The notes beneath the pieces were generated by a model, which saw only the letters and a program-made list of their open reading frames with translations, was not told where the DNA came from and made no database searches. Of a stretch of 64,000 nucleotides of DNA, positions 24,740 through 33,032 are shown one piece after another. The stretch is from positions 1,860,001 to 1,924,000 of the forward strand of contig NZ_KI912270.1 of NCBI RefSeq assembly GCF_000243415.2. Reading direction: 5' to 3'. The translations under genes were made by a program, and so were the position numbers. Numbering within the stretch: the first letter of the stretch is position 1; each line of letters begins with the position of its first letter. The DNA comes from Mycolicibacterium tusciae JS617. GTDB lineage: Bacteria > Actinomycetota > Actinomycetes > Mycobacteriales > Mycobacteriaceae.

Positions 24740-25381
24740 GTGGATATCGAGGAACTGCTCACCACCACGAGACCCGCTCGGAAGTCACTCGACCTGAGCG
24801 CCCCCGTCGCATCCGACGACATCCGTGACTGCCTGCGAATTGGACTACAGGCTGCGAACGGATCCAATCAGCAGTCGTGGCGCTGGGTGGTCGTCACCGA
24901 TAAGGCGCTGCGCGACAAGATCGCTGACCTGTACCGCCGGGCCTACCTGGAAAAGGTGGGCGGTCAGCTGATCGCCGATTTCATGCCCGCGGGGACCTCT
25001 GAAGCCAAGTTGATGTCATCTACCGAGTGGCTCGTCGAGAACATGGCGGAGGTTCCTGCGCTGGTGATTCCCTGCTACGAATCTACGATGCCGAGAGCCG
25101 GTGGCGACGAATCCTTCTACCAGGCAACTCTTTACGGATCCATTTTCCCCGCCGTCTGGAACTTTGCGCTGGCGCTGCATTCCCGCGGGTACGGAACCTG
25201 CATCACGACCCTTCACCTGCACCACGAGCAGCAAGTGCGTGAGCTGCTCGGCATTCCAGAGTCGTTCACACAAGGCTGTCTGCTACCCGTCGGGCGGTTG
25301 CGCAAAGGTTTCGGGTTCACCGCCGCCCCCCGCCGTCCCATCGACGAGGTCGTCGGCATCAACGGATGGGAAGGCAAATGA
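24740..25381 (+). CDS. Nitroreductase-family flavoprotein
   Basis: 213 residues with the FMN-binding nitroreductase pattern: an early TTRPARKSLDLSAPV (usual R-x-x-R region), AANGSNQQSWRWVVVTD (S/N-Q-x-W phosphate/FMN site), FPAVWNFALALHSRGYGTCI and the C-terminal LLPVGRLRKGFGFTAAPRRP. Family members reduce nitro groups, quinones or enones with NAD(P)H. It starts with GTG nine bases after the SDR stop and overlaps the next gene by four bases (ATGA), so it is tightly coupled. The true substrate is probably a cyclic enone or acyl intermediate rather than a nitro compound; this is inference from context. Confidence 0.87.
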   Translation: MDIEELLTTTRPARKSLDLSAPVASDDIRDCLRIGLQAANGSNQQSWRWVVVTDKALRDKIADLYRRAYLEKVGGQLIADFMPAGTSEAKLMSSTEWLVENMAEVPALVIPCYESTMPRAGGDESFYQATLYGSIFPAVWNFALALHSRGYGTCITTLHLHHEQQVRELLGIPESFTQGCLLPVGRLRKGFGFTAAPRRPIDEVVGINGWEGK

Positions 25382-25932
25382 CCGCCGACGCAGAAATACG
25401 CGAAAGGCTTGCCCGGCTGGAGGACCGCGAGCAGATCCGCGATTGCATGATGCGCTACGCACGCGGCATGGACCGGCGCGATCGCCCGTTACTCCGGTCC
25501 GCGTATCACGATGGTGCCGTCGACGACCACGTCGGATTCATCGGCCAGGTCGACGACTTCATCGACTGGGCCTTCGCATACCACTCCACGCAGACCCGCT
25601 ACCAGCACTACCTCCTCAACCACACTGTCGAACTCCACGGCGACGAAGCGCATGCCGAGACTTATTACCTCTTCGTCGGAACCGACCGCGAACCGGCCAA
25701 CCACATGACTCTCTCGGGCGGCCGCTACGTGGATCGCCTCCAGCGGCGCGACGGACGCTGGGCGATCGTCGACCGGGTATGTGTCGTCGAATGGAATGCG
25801 GAGTCGACGTCGTTCATCACCGACGAGGTGATCGCGATGATGGCGGGCTCCATGAAGGTGGCCATGCACGACACGACGGATCCCTCCTATGCCCGCCCCC
25901 TGATCGCATCGCGAGCGGAGGCACCCTCGTGA
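25378..25932 (+). CDS. SnoaL/NTF2-like domain protein
   Basis: 184 residues from the ATG at 25378, which overlaps the nitroreductase TGA. The fold markers are ERLARLEDREQIRDCMMRYA then RGMDRRD at the N-terminus, YHDGAVDDHVGFIG, HYLLNHTVELHGDEAHAETY and GGRYVDRLQRRDGRWAIVDR. This is the cone-shaped NTF2/SnoaL fold used by ketosteroid isomerases, dehydratases and scytalone-like enzymes. The Asp and His residues at DDHVGF could be catalytic. In this operon it may isomerise or dehydrate the SDR/nitroreductase substrate. The exact reaction cannot be told. Confidence 0.85.
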   Translation: MTADAEIRERLARLEDREQIRDCMMRYARGMDRRDRPLLRSAYHDGAVDDHVGFIGQVDDFIDWAFAYHSTQTRYQHYLLNHTVELHGDEAHAETYYLFVGTDREPANHMTLSGGRYVDRLQRRDGRWAIVDRVCVVEWNAESTSFITDEVIAMMAGSMKVAMHDTTDPSYARPLIASRAEAPS

Positions 25933-26035
25933 ACACCCCCTCCGATTGCGGCATCCCGTCAGTTCGAACCGCGGTCGGTAGGATCTCCTTGCAGTTGTCG
26001 CAGCCGACGACGCCAGGAAAGGTACGCACTTAGCG

Positions 26036-27379
26036 ATGGCCGACGCCGACGCCGTGAGGCGGAGTCCGAGAAGCAGCCGGCCCGCGGGCAAGAAGGGTCA
26101 GCGCGCCGCGAAACTCAGCGCCGTCACCGACGAACCGGCGGTCGATGCGACGCGGCGCACCGAGATCCTGAAGACGGCGAACTCCGTCATCGCCACGTCG
26201 GGTCTTCGTACGTCGCTGCAGCAGATCGCCGATGCGGCGGGCATCCTCGCAGGCAGCCTCTACCACCACTTCGACTCGAAGGAAGCGATCCTGGTCGAGC
26301 TGACCAGGCGCTATCACGCCGACCTGGACCGCGTTGGCGAGTTGGCTTTGAAGCGTCTCGACGAGCCGGATCCACCTTCCGTCGCCGAGCAGATTACCCA
26401 ACTGGGATGCGAAATCGCCCGCTGCGCGGTGGAGCACCGGGCGGCACTGCAGATGTCGTTCTATGAAGGCCCGAGCTCGGACCCCGAGCTGATGGAGTTG
26501 ACCCAGCGCCCGCCGTCGACGATTCAGGCCGCGATGTTGCAGGCGCTTCGAGCCGGACGCTGGAGCGGATACATCCGATCCGACCTCGACCTGCCCACCT
26601 TGGCCGACCGGGTGTGCCAGAGCATGCTGCACGTCGGCCTCGACGTCATCCGGCACAAGGCGTCGACGGACGAACTGGCCACGCTGAAAAGCCATATCGC
26701 CCTCGAGGGCCTCGCGGTCGACCTGCCAGAAGATTCGGATCTGGACAAGTCGAAAGCATTCGCGGCCGCGCACGACGTGATCCAGAGTTGGGTCGACACC
26801 GAGGACGACACCGACCTCAAGGCCGCACACGTGCGCGCGGTGGCCCGCTCCGAATTCGGCCGACGCGGATACGAGATGACCACCATTCGCGACATCGCGT
26901 CCGCCGCGGGGCTGGGCACCGGCACGGTGTACCGCGTCATCGGCTCGAAGGACGAGTTGTTGATGTCGATCATGTTGGAATTCGGGCACAAGGTCGGCGG
27001 CGCGTGGACGGACATCGTGCACACGGAGGCCACGACCATCGAGAAGCTTGACGCGTTGAGCTGGCTGAATATCAACGCGCTCGACCAGTTCCCCGATGAG
27101 TTCCGAATCCAGCTCGCCTGGTTGCGCCACACCCCACCGGATACCTCAAATCCCGCATGGTCATTCACAACCCGGATTCGACAGATGAAAGCCTTACTCT
27201 CCGAGGGCATCCGCGCCGGCGAGATACGCAACGACAGTCCCGCTGCCGATCTGCTGGCCCGGTGCATCATCGGAGAGCAGTGGATTCCCGAGAACATCCT
27301 TCAGCAGATCGGCACGCGAAACGCGTTGATCTTGGCTCGTGACACCACCTTGCGGGGCATCAGCGTCCGCGAGTCGTGA
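26036..27379 (+). CDS. Double-TetR transcriptional regulator (Mce3R-like)
   Basis: 447 residues with two complete TetR units in one chain. The first helix-turn-helix is SGLRTSLQQIADAAGILAGS then LYHHFDSKEAILVELTRRY (about residues 55-90). The second is RRGYEMTTIRDIASAAGLGT then GTVYRVIGSKDELLMSIM (about residues 275-315). M. tuberculosis Mce3R has the same unusual build and represses lipid-metabolism genes; it is reported to bind a non-palindromic site. The non-palindromic CCWAANATYTGTTC boxes in this region are therefore candidate targets, although no copy lies in front of this gene. A basic N-terminal tail (RRSPRSSRPAGKKGQR) may add DNA contacts. About 100 bp separate it from the NTF2-like gene. 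Confidence 0.9.
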   Translation: MADADAVRRSPRSSRPAGKKGQRAAKLSAVTDEPAVDATRRTEILKTANSVIATSGLRTSLQQIADAAGILAGSLYHHFDSKEAILVELTRRYHADLDRVGELALKRLDEPDPPSVAEQITQLGCEIARCAVEHRAALQMSFYEGPSSDPELMELTQRPPSTIQAAMLQALRAGRWSGYIRSDLDLPTLADRVCQSMLHVGLDVIRHKASTDELATLKSHIALEGLAVDLPEDSDLDKSKAFAAAHDVIQSWVDTEDDTDLKAAHVRAVARSEFGRRGYEMTTIRDIASAAGLGTGTVYRVIGSKDELLMSIMLEFGHKVGGAWTDIVHTEATTIEKLDALSWLNINALDQFPDEFRIQLAWLRHTPPDTSNPAWSFTTRIRQMKALLSEGIRAGEIRNDSPAADLLARCIIGEQWIPENILQQIGTRNALILARDTTLRGISVRES

Positions 27380-27439
27380 CGTGTGCGGCGAGCTACGACC
27401 GCGTACGACATGACGCTCCTAGCGTGGGTTCAGGGTGAG

Positions 27440-28636
27440 TTACGCCGTGACGATGGGCAGTCGACCCCATCCACGGACGCTCGACGTGTGTGCCATCGCG
27501 GCGTCGTCGAAATCGATATCCCACTCGGGCCAGCGAGTCAGCATCTCCTCGAGCGCCACCCGCGCCTGCATGCGGGCCAGCGACGAGCCCAGGCAGAAGT
27601 GCAGCCCCTGGCCGAACGACAAATGGGATCCGGTGCGGTGGATGTCGAAACTCTCACCGTCCGGATAGTGCCGCTCGTCCCGGTTGGCTGAACCGTTGAG
27701 CAGCAACATGACTGACCCCTCCGGGATCGTCTCGCCGTGAACTTCGGTGTCCCGAGCAACCGTGCGCGCCTGCACCGGTGACGGCGACTCATAACGCAGC
27801 ACTTCCTCGATAGCCTGGGGAATCAACGAGAAGTCCTCGGCGAGTTCACGTCGCTGCTCGGGGTGTTCGGCAAGGAGTTGGCCGATGAAGCCGATCAGCC
27901 GGGTGGTTGTTTCGTTGCCCGCCCCGGCGATCATGCTCGTATAGGTCAACACCTCGATCCGCGTCAGCGGCCGAAGCTCCCCCTCCTCTTCGACTTCCGC
28001 GTTCAGCAATTGCGTCATCACGTCGTCGGAGGGATGCTCGGCACGCCATTCGATGTACTCGGCGAACAGCTGATACGCATTTTCGAAGGTGGCGCTCGAC
28101 ACGGACCGGAAGCTACCGTCTTTCAGACCGATCGACGCGTCGGTGTTGTCCCGGATCTGCTGCTGCCCCTCTTCGGGGATGCCGAGCAGGTAACCGATGG
28201 TCCGCATCGGGATGAGAGCGCCGAAATCCGCGATCAAGTCGAAGCGAGCGATACCCGCCAGCGCATCGAGCGCGCGCACGCAGTACTGACGAGTGAGGGG
28301 CTCGATGGCCTCCATCCGGCGCGGCGTGAAAACCCTTGACAGCACCCGCCGATGCAGATCATGGAGCGGCGGGTCCTCGAAAAGGATGACCCCGGGGGGC
28401 ACCTCGACGCCGCTCATGATGATGTCCATCGTGGTGCCCTTGCCCGACCGGTAGGTATCCCAGTTGTGCAGTTCCCGCGCAACGTCCTCATAGCGGCTCA
28501 GTGCATAGAAGTTGTACTTCTCGTTGTGGTAGAGCGGCGCCTCGTCTCTCAACCGTTTCCAGATCGGGTAGGGGTTGTCATCGATGTCGAAATCGAACGG
28601 GTCGTAGTACAGGTCGGTGGTGTGCACTTCGGTCAT
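27440..28636 (-). CDS. Cytochrome P450
   Basis: 398 residues. I-helix MIAGAGNETTTRLIG, E-x-x-R in EEVLRYESPSPV, and heme loop LSFGQGLHFCLGSSLARMQ with Cys at about residue 348. LHFCLG is the most typical actinobacterial form. ATG start. It is the last gene of the minus-strand unit LLM oxidoreductase - DapB-like dehydrogenase - P450 (43 bp gap). The redox partners are encoded elsewhere. Together with the region's SDRs and nitroreductase it fits oxidation of a cyclic or branched hydrocarbon; the substrate cannot be named from the sequence. Confidence 0.93.
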   Translation of the reverse strand: MTEVHTTDLYYDPFDFDIDDNPYPIWKRLRDEAPLYHNEKYNFYALSRYEDVARELHNWDTYRSGKGTTMDIIMSGVEVPPGVILFEDPPLHDLHRRVLSRVFTPRRMEAIEPLTRQYCVRALDALAGIARFDLIADFGALIPMRTIGYLLGIPEEGQQQIRDNTDASIGLKDGSFRSVSSATFENAYQLFAEYIEWRAEHPSDDVMTQLLNAEVEEEGELRPLTRIEVLTYTSMIAGAGNETTTRLIGFIGQLLAEHPEQRRELAEDFSLIPQAIEEVLRYESPSPVQARTVARDTEVHGETIPEGSVMLLLNGSANRDERHYPDGESFDIHRTGSHLSFGQGLHFCLGSSLARMQARVALEEMLTRWPEWDIDFDDAAMAHTSSVRGWGRLPIVTA

Positions 28637-28678
28637 GGGCTGCTCCTCTTGTTGGTCATCAGGTTCTTGTGCCCCGGA

Positions 28679-29746
28679 TCAATCGAATGCGTGACGCGGC
28701 AACGTGTTCGGCAGGTCGAGCGAGCTCAGTAGGCCTGCGGGTGCCTCGACCACGTACGGAATTGCGTTGACCACCCGCATCGCGGTGGCGGCCATCGCCG
28801 CGTGGCCAGCGCCGTGCCCCTCCGCGGCGCCGACGTTCATCGCGCAGTGGATGTCGGGGTCGCCATGGATGTCGACGCGGTATGTCGCGTCGTACTCCGA
28901 TGCCAGCCAGTCGGGTGCCACGTCGCGCGCCATCCGGATGATGTGTTCGACGACGATCGCTTCCCTGCCCTTGACCACTCCGGCGGCCCTGGTGCTCACC
29001 GCGCCGCACGTTCCCGCCTTGATCGTGCCGAACGCCACCTCGATGTCTCGGTCGGTGAGGCGGCGATCGAGACTCCCGCGAACCTCCTCGACGCGCACGC
29101 CCAATCCGGCAGCGATGAGATGTATGGGTGCCCGCCAAGCCATTTCGATGAAGCCGGGTGTTTTCAACAACGGTTCGAAGTCGAGCGGATGGCCGAAGCC
29201 CATGCCGTTCATCATCACGTCGGCCACCGGGTAGTGGTCGTTGAGTGCGACCTCGGTGACCTTGACGCAGCCGATCTTCTTCGACTGCGTGGCGAGCAGC
29301 AGTGCCAGCTGATCTGAGCCGAACCCGGGAAAGATGCCGGAGGCGTAGAACGACGCATTTCCCGCTGTGGCCGCTGTTTCCATTTGCTCACGCCACTCGG
29401 GCGAGAAATAGGCGGGTGGATACACCAGGCTGGTGGACGACGTGGACACGACGTTGATACCCGAGTCGAGCAGCTTGAGGTAATCGGGCACCGCACCCGC
29501 GTCGCGATCAGGTCCGCTGGCGGCATAGACCACGCAGTCGGGCCGCAGCGCGATGAGCGCGTCGGCGTCGTTGGTCGCCATCACCCCGAGCGGATCGATG
29601 CCGGCGAGCACGCCGGCGTCCTGGCCGACCTTGTCCGCCGAATGCACCCAGACTCCGACAAGGTCGAGGTCCGGCCGTCCCGCGATCGCGTCTATCGCAA
29701 CGGATCCGACGCCTCCGGTCGACCACACCACGGTTCTCAATGTCAC
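28679..29746 (-). CDS. DapB-like NAD(P)-dependent dehydrogenase (copy 1)
   Basis: 355 residues. The N-terminus VVWSTGGVGSVAIDAIAGRP is a dinucleotide-binding loop, followed by LDLVGVWVHSADKVGQDAG and ALIALRPDCVVYAASGPD. This matches the dihydrodipicolinate-reductase-like family that includes 2,4-diaminopentanoate dehydrogenase and many mycobacterial proteins of unknown substrate. The central FYASGIFPGFGSDQLALLL is also conserved. It is clearly paralogous to the divergent gene at 30853 (same start, GIxPGF motif and PAGLLSSLDLPNTLP-like end). It lies 15 bp downstream of the LLM oxidoreductase gene. Confidence 0.83.
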   Translation of the reverse strand: MTLRTVVWSTGGVGSVAIDAIAGRPDLDLVGVWVHSADKVGQDAGVLAGIDPLGVMATNDADALIALRPDCVVYAASGPDRDAGAVPDYLKLLDSGINVVSTSSTSLVYPPAYFSPEWREQMETAATAGNASFYASGIFPGFGSDQLALLLATQSKKIGCVKVTEVALNDHYPVADVMMNGMGFGHPLDFEPLLKTPGFIEMAWRAPIHLIAAGLGVRVEEVRGSLDRRLTDRDIEVAFGTIKAGTCGAVSTRAAGVVKGREAIVVEHIIRMARDVAPDWLASEYDATYRVDIHGDPDIHCAMNVGAAEGHGAGHAAMAATAMRVVNAIPYVVEAPAGLLSSLDLPNTLPRHAFD

Positions 29747-29761
29747 GGTTTCACCTTTCGG

Positions 29762-30730
29762 TCACGCACGCTCGGACGCCATGACGGCGCGTTCCAGATA
29801 CGGCCACGCGATGTCGGGCGGGATACCGCCGCACAGCGGAAGCAGCGGAAGCGGTCTGCCGCCGTGGATGTAGGCGGCCGCCTCATTGATGGTGAAGATT
29901 CGGTAAGGGCCAGGGGTTTGACGTAGAGCGGCAACAGTGTCGGCCCGCGAGATGCTGACCACCGAATCGTCGCCGTGACGATATGACGCGGCAGTCTTCG
30001 CATCGTGCAGGAGGTGCGGTCCGATCTCCTCCCACGCGGCGTCGACGTCGTCGGCGACGAAGACGGTGGTCGGCGCGCCGGGGGTCGGAAACTGGATCAC
30101 GCCCGGTTCATGGCCGTTGGCACGGCATTCCGCTTCGTAGAAGTCCTTGAGTTCCGGTGAATCGGTTTGGGAAATGAAACCCAGCCCATACTTTGCCGCG
30201 CGCCGCGCCGCCGCCTTGCTGCCGCCCGCGATGAGCAGGTACGGTCCGCCGGGCGTCGCAGGAGCCGGTGTGACATGAATGCGCCTGCCGTCGAGCTCGA
30301 CGGGTTCTCCCTCAAGCAGCCGGCGCAGTAGTGCAAGTGACTCATCGGCCAGTCTGCCGCGCCCGTCCATGTCGACCCCGAAATGCTCGTATTCCTCAGG
30401 GCGGTGGCCGATTCCGAACGCGTAGGAGACCCGCCCCCTGCTGATGATGTCCAGAACGTTGATCTCCTCCGCCAGCCGGACCGGGTCCCAGAACGTGATC
30501 GGCACGGCCGCCAAGAGGATCGCGAGTTGCTTGGTGCGAGCGGCAATCGCGGACGCCAGGATCTGCGGTGCCGGCAGATGGCCGTCGCCGGCACAGTGGT
30601 GCTCGGACAACACGGCGATCATGGCTCCGCGCGTCTCCGCCCAGGCACACATGTCGATGGCCCCCGCGTAGAGGTCGGTCGCGGGTGCACCGGCGGCGGG
30701 CGCGCGCATGTCGAACCGCAGGGTGAACAT
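29762..30730 (-). CDS. LLM-class flavin-dependent oxidoreductase
   Basis: 322 residues of the bacterial luciferase-like TIM-barrel family: FTLRFDMRAPA at the N-terminus, MIAVLSEHHCAGDGHLPAPQ (typical E-H-H), ILLAAVPITFWDPVRLAEEI then NVLDIISRGRVSYAFGIGHR (the R-x-x-x-G-x-G block) and TPGGPYLLIAGGSKAAARRA. Members use F420H2 or FMNH2 to reduce or monooxygenate substrates. The EEIN-V-LD-SRGR pattern fits mycobacterial LLM enzymes. It is first in the operon with the DapB-like and P450 genes. Its promoter region, shared with the divergent DapB-like gene, holds both candidate operators (30776 and 30800). Confidence 0.88.
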   Translation of the reverse strand: MFTLRFDMRAPAAGAPATDLYAGAIDMCAWAETRGAMIAVLSEHHCAGDGHLPAPQILASAIAARTKQLAILLAAVPITFWDPVRLAEEINVLDIISRGRVSYAFGIGHRPEEYEHFGVDMDGRGRLADESLALLRRLLEGEPVELDGRRIHVTPAPATPGGPYLLIAGGSKAAARRAAKYGLGFISQTDSPELKDFYEAECRANGHEPGVIQFPTPGAPTTVFVADDVDAAWEEIGPHLLHDAKTAASYRHGDDSVVSISRADTVAALRQTPGPYRIFTINEAAAYIHGGRPLPLLPLCGGIPPDIAWPYLERAVMASERA

Positions 30731-30775
30731 TCAACGCCGAATCCAGGACGGGGTGGTCACGCCGACCGACTATAA

Positions 30776-30789
30776 CCTAAGATTTGTTC
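30776..30789. promoter_or_regulatory. Candidate regulator box CCTAAGATTTGTTC
   Basis: It lies in the divergent promoter of the LLM operon (minus) and the second DapB-like gene (plus). It is identical to the 20943 box at 13 of 14 positions. Confidence 0.68.
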
Positions 30790-30799
30790 TGCACCGCGG

Positions 30800-30817
30800 T
30801 AATAGTGGTTACTATTC
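30800..30817. promoter_or_regulatory. Variant of the TAATAGTG palindrome
   Basis: TAATAGTGGTTACTATTC shares TAATAGTGG and ACTATT with the perfect palindrome at 10327. It lies 11 bp after the CCTAAGATTTGTTC box and 36 bp before the DapB-like start. The second arm is imperfect, so binding by the same TetR would be weaker. Confidence 0.6.
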
Positions 30818-30852
30818 TAAAACCCGGTCGGTGCTCTCCACGAGGAGGAAAG

Positions 30853-31959
30853 ATGACATCAGGCAAGCACCGCGTCGTGGTCTGGTCGACGGGAGGCATC
30901 GGGTCCATCGCGATCCGCGCCATCCACCAACGGCGAAGCCTCGACCTCGTCGGGGTGTGGGTGCACTCTCCCGACAAAGACGGCATGGACGCCGGCGAAC
31001 TCGCCAATGGCGATCCGATCGGGCTGGCAGTCACCACCGACGCGGACGCACTCATTGCGCTCAAACCCGACTGCGTCATCTACGCCGCCAGCGGGCCCGA
31101 ACGCGATGCGTTGGCGATCCCCGACTACGTCAGACTGCTCACCGCCGGAATCAACGTCGTCACGACGAGCACCACCAGGCTGGTCAACCCGCATGCCTAC
31201 GAGCCGGCCGAGTGGCGCGATCAGCTCGTCTCCGCGGCGAAGGCAGGCCAGGTGTCGCTGTACGCCTCGGGCATCGAACCCGGCTTCGCCGCTGATTACC
31301 TTCCGCTGGTACTGACCACGCAGTCGTCACAGGTCGAGAAGATTCATGCCTACGAGATCGGTCTCTATGACGACTACGGTGTGCCCGACATCATGAGTGA
31401 TGCAATGGGATTCGGCCGACCGCTGGACTACGAGCCCTGGATCGCGATGCCGGGCGCCATCGAAGGCGAATGGCAAGGGCAGATCCGGATGGTCGCCGAT
31501 GCACTTGGCGTCGAGGTTACCGAGATGCGCTCGACATTCGATCGCGCGGTAACCGAACGGACGCTCGAAGTCGCGATGGGCACGGTCGAGGCCGGCACCT
31601 GCGGCGCATTGCGTATGCAGGCGATAGGTGTCGTCGACGGACGTGAGGCCATCGTCATCGAACACGTCACCCGATTGGCTCCTGACGTCGCACCGGACTG
31701 GCCGACACTGCCGAATGCCCTCGGCTATCGCGTGGTCATCACCGGCACACCGGACATTGACTGCACGTTCGACGTGACCCTTCGTGATCGCAAAAAGGCC
31801 GGGATCGAAGGGATGACGTCCGGGTCGGGAGCGATGGTGGCCACGGCCATGCGCGTCGTGAACGCCGTGCCCTACGTGGTCGATGCACAGCCGGGCCTAC
31901 TCAGCTCCGTCGACCTGCCCCTCACCATTCCAAAGGGCGCCTTCAACCCGGAGGGGTGA
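30853..31959 (+). CDS. DapB-like NAD(P)-dependent dehydrogenase (copy 2)
   Basis: 368 residues from the ATG at 30853, preceded by GAGGAGG; upstream in-frame codons would cover the operators. It shares VVWSTGGIGSIAIRAIHQRR, LDLVGVWVHSPDKDGMDAGE, LKPDCVIYAASGPERDA, LYASGIEPGFAADYLPLVLT and PGLLSSVDLPLTIPKGAF with the product of the minus-strand paralogue at 28679. The two genes flank the LLM oxidoreductase gene and are transcribed apart from each other, so they may act on successive or alternative intermediates. The stop is nine bases from the converging GlxA-type gene. Confidence 0.83.
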   Translation: MTSGKHRVVVWSTGGIGSIAIRAIHQRRSLDLVGVWVHSPDKDGMDAGELANGDPIGLAVTTDADALIALKPDCVIYAASGPERDALAIPDYVRLLTAGINVVTTSTTRLVNPHAYEPAEWRDQLVSAAKAGQVSLYASGIEPGFAADYLPLVLTTQSSQVEKIHAYEIGLYDDYGVPDIMSDAMGFGRPLDYEPWIAMPGAIEGEWQGQIRMVADALGVEVTEMRSTFDRAVTERTLEVAMGTVEAGTCGALRMQAIGVVDGREAIVIEHVTRLAPDVAPDWPTLPNALGYRVVITGTPDIDCTFDVTLRDRKKAGIEGMTSGSGAMVATAMRVVNAVPYVVDAQPGLLSSVDLPLTIPKGAFNPEG

Positions 31960-31968
31960 GACTGCGAT

Positions 31969-33021
31969 TCACGAGGTCCAGCCGGCGACCGCGGCCGGTT
32001 CCGTGCATCGGAAGCGCTGGCGGTACTCGCCCGGCCCGATCCCGATGACCCGCTTGAATGCGCGGCGCATGGTCTCAACGCTGCCGAAGCCACACCGTCG
32101 GGCGATACGTTCCATGGGCGAGTCAGTGCTCTCCAACTCGTTGCGGGCCGCCTCCACCCGAACGCGTTCGACGAATCGTCCTGGCGTGGTGAGAGTTTCC
32201 TTGAGAAACAGCCGCGACAGCTGTCGCTCAGACAGCGCCGCCCGTTCGGCGAGCTCGGGCAGACGATGATCGGCACCGGGTTCGGCGACGATCTGGTCAA
32301 CGATCACCCTGACCGGTGACTGCATCAAAACGGGAAGGGCGAGGCGTTCCGAGAACTGAGACTGCCCTCCCCCACGATTCAGGAACACGACGATCCAACG
32401 GGCGACCGTGCGGGCGACCTGCGCCCCGAAGTCTTCCTCGACCAGAGCCAGTGCCAGGTCGATGCCCGCCGTCACACCGGCCGAGGTCAGCACGTTGCCG
32501 TCCCGCACGAAGATTCGATCTGGTTCCACAGTGACACGCGGATAGCTCTCGGCCAGCAGCCTGCAGCCGGCCCAGTGCGTCGTCGCGCGCCGCCCTGTGA
32601 GTAGTCCAGCCTGGGCGAGCAGGAATGCGCCACCGCATACCGAGCAGACCAGCCGTGCGCGGGCGGCGAGCCGGGCCAGCTCGCGAATCAAACCGTCGTC
32701 TGCCAACGGCGAGTGCATCGCCAACGCGCCTGCGACGATCAGCGTGTCGACGTTGCTGACCTCCGCGAGGGACACATCCGCACCTAGTACGATTCCGCTC
32801 GACGTACGCACCGGTCGCCCGTCCGGCGTACCAACCAAGCATGCGTAACCCTCAGTGCCGCTGGATAAATCGGCCGCAAGCGCGACGTCGAACGACCCAC
32901 TGTGCCGCTTATCCGTCGGGACGGCCAGCACCTTGGTCGCCGTGTCCAGCACGTCGGCGGGGCCAGCCACATCGAGTAGCTGCACGCCCTCGTAGGCAAC
33001 GATCACGACGCATTTGCGCAT
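31969..33021 (-). CDS. GlxA-family (DJ-1/PfpI plus AraC) transcriptional regulator
   Basis: 350 residues. The N-terminal DJ-1/PfpI-like domain (about 1-190) starts VIVAYEGVQLLDVAGPADVL and has the nucleophile-elbow-like VCSVCGGAFLLAQAGLLTGR. The C-terminal AraC domain has two helix-turn-helix units: LPELAERAALSERQLSRLFL then KETLTTPG, and SPMERIARRCGFGSVETMRR then AFKR, ending IGIGPGEYRQRF. Such proteins activate catabolic operons when a small molecule is present. ATG start. Converging with the DapB-like gene, it could be a local regulator, but its targets are not apparent. It is about 11 bp downstream of the HD-domain gene. Confidence 0.9.
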   Translation of the reverse strand: MRKCVVIVAYEGVQLLDVAGPADVLDTATKVLAVPTDKRHSGSFDVALAADLSSGTEGYACLVGTPDGRPVRTSSGIVLGADVSLAEVSNVDTLIVAGALAMHSPLADDGLIRELARLAARARLVCSVCGGAFLLAQAGLLTGRRATTHWAGCRLLAESYPRVTVEPDRIFVRDGNVLTSAGVTAGIDLALALVEEDFGAQVARTVARWIVVFLNRGGGQSQFSERLALPVLMQSPVRVIVDQIVAEPGADHRLPELAERAALSERQLSRLFLKETLTTPGRFVERVRVEAARNELESTDSPMERIARRCGFGSVETMRRAFKRVIGIGPGEYRQRFRCTEPAAVAGWTS

Positions 33022-33032
33022 AGCGGGGACTT

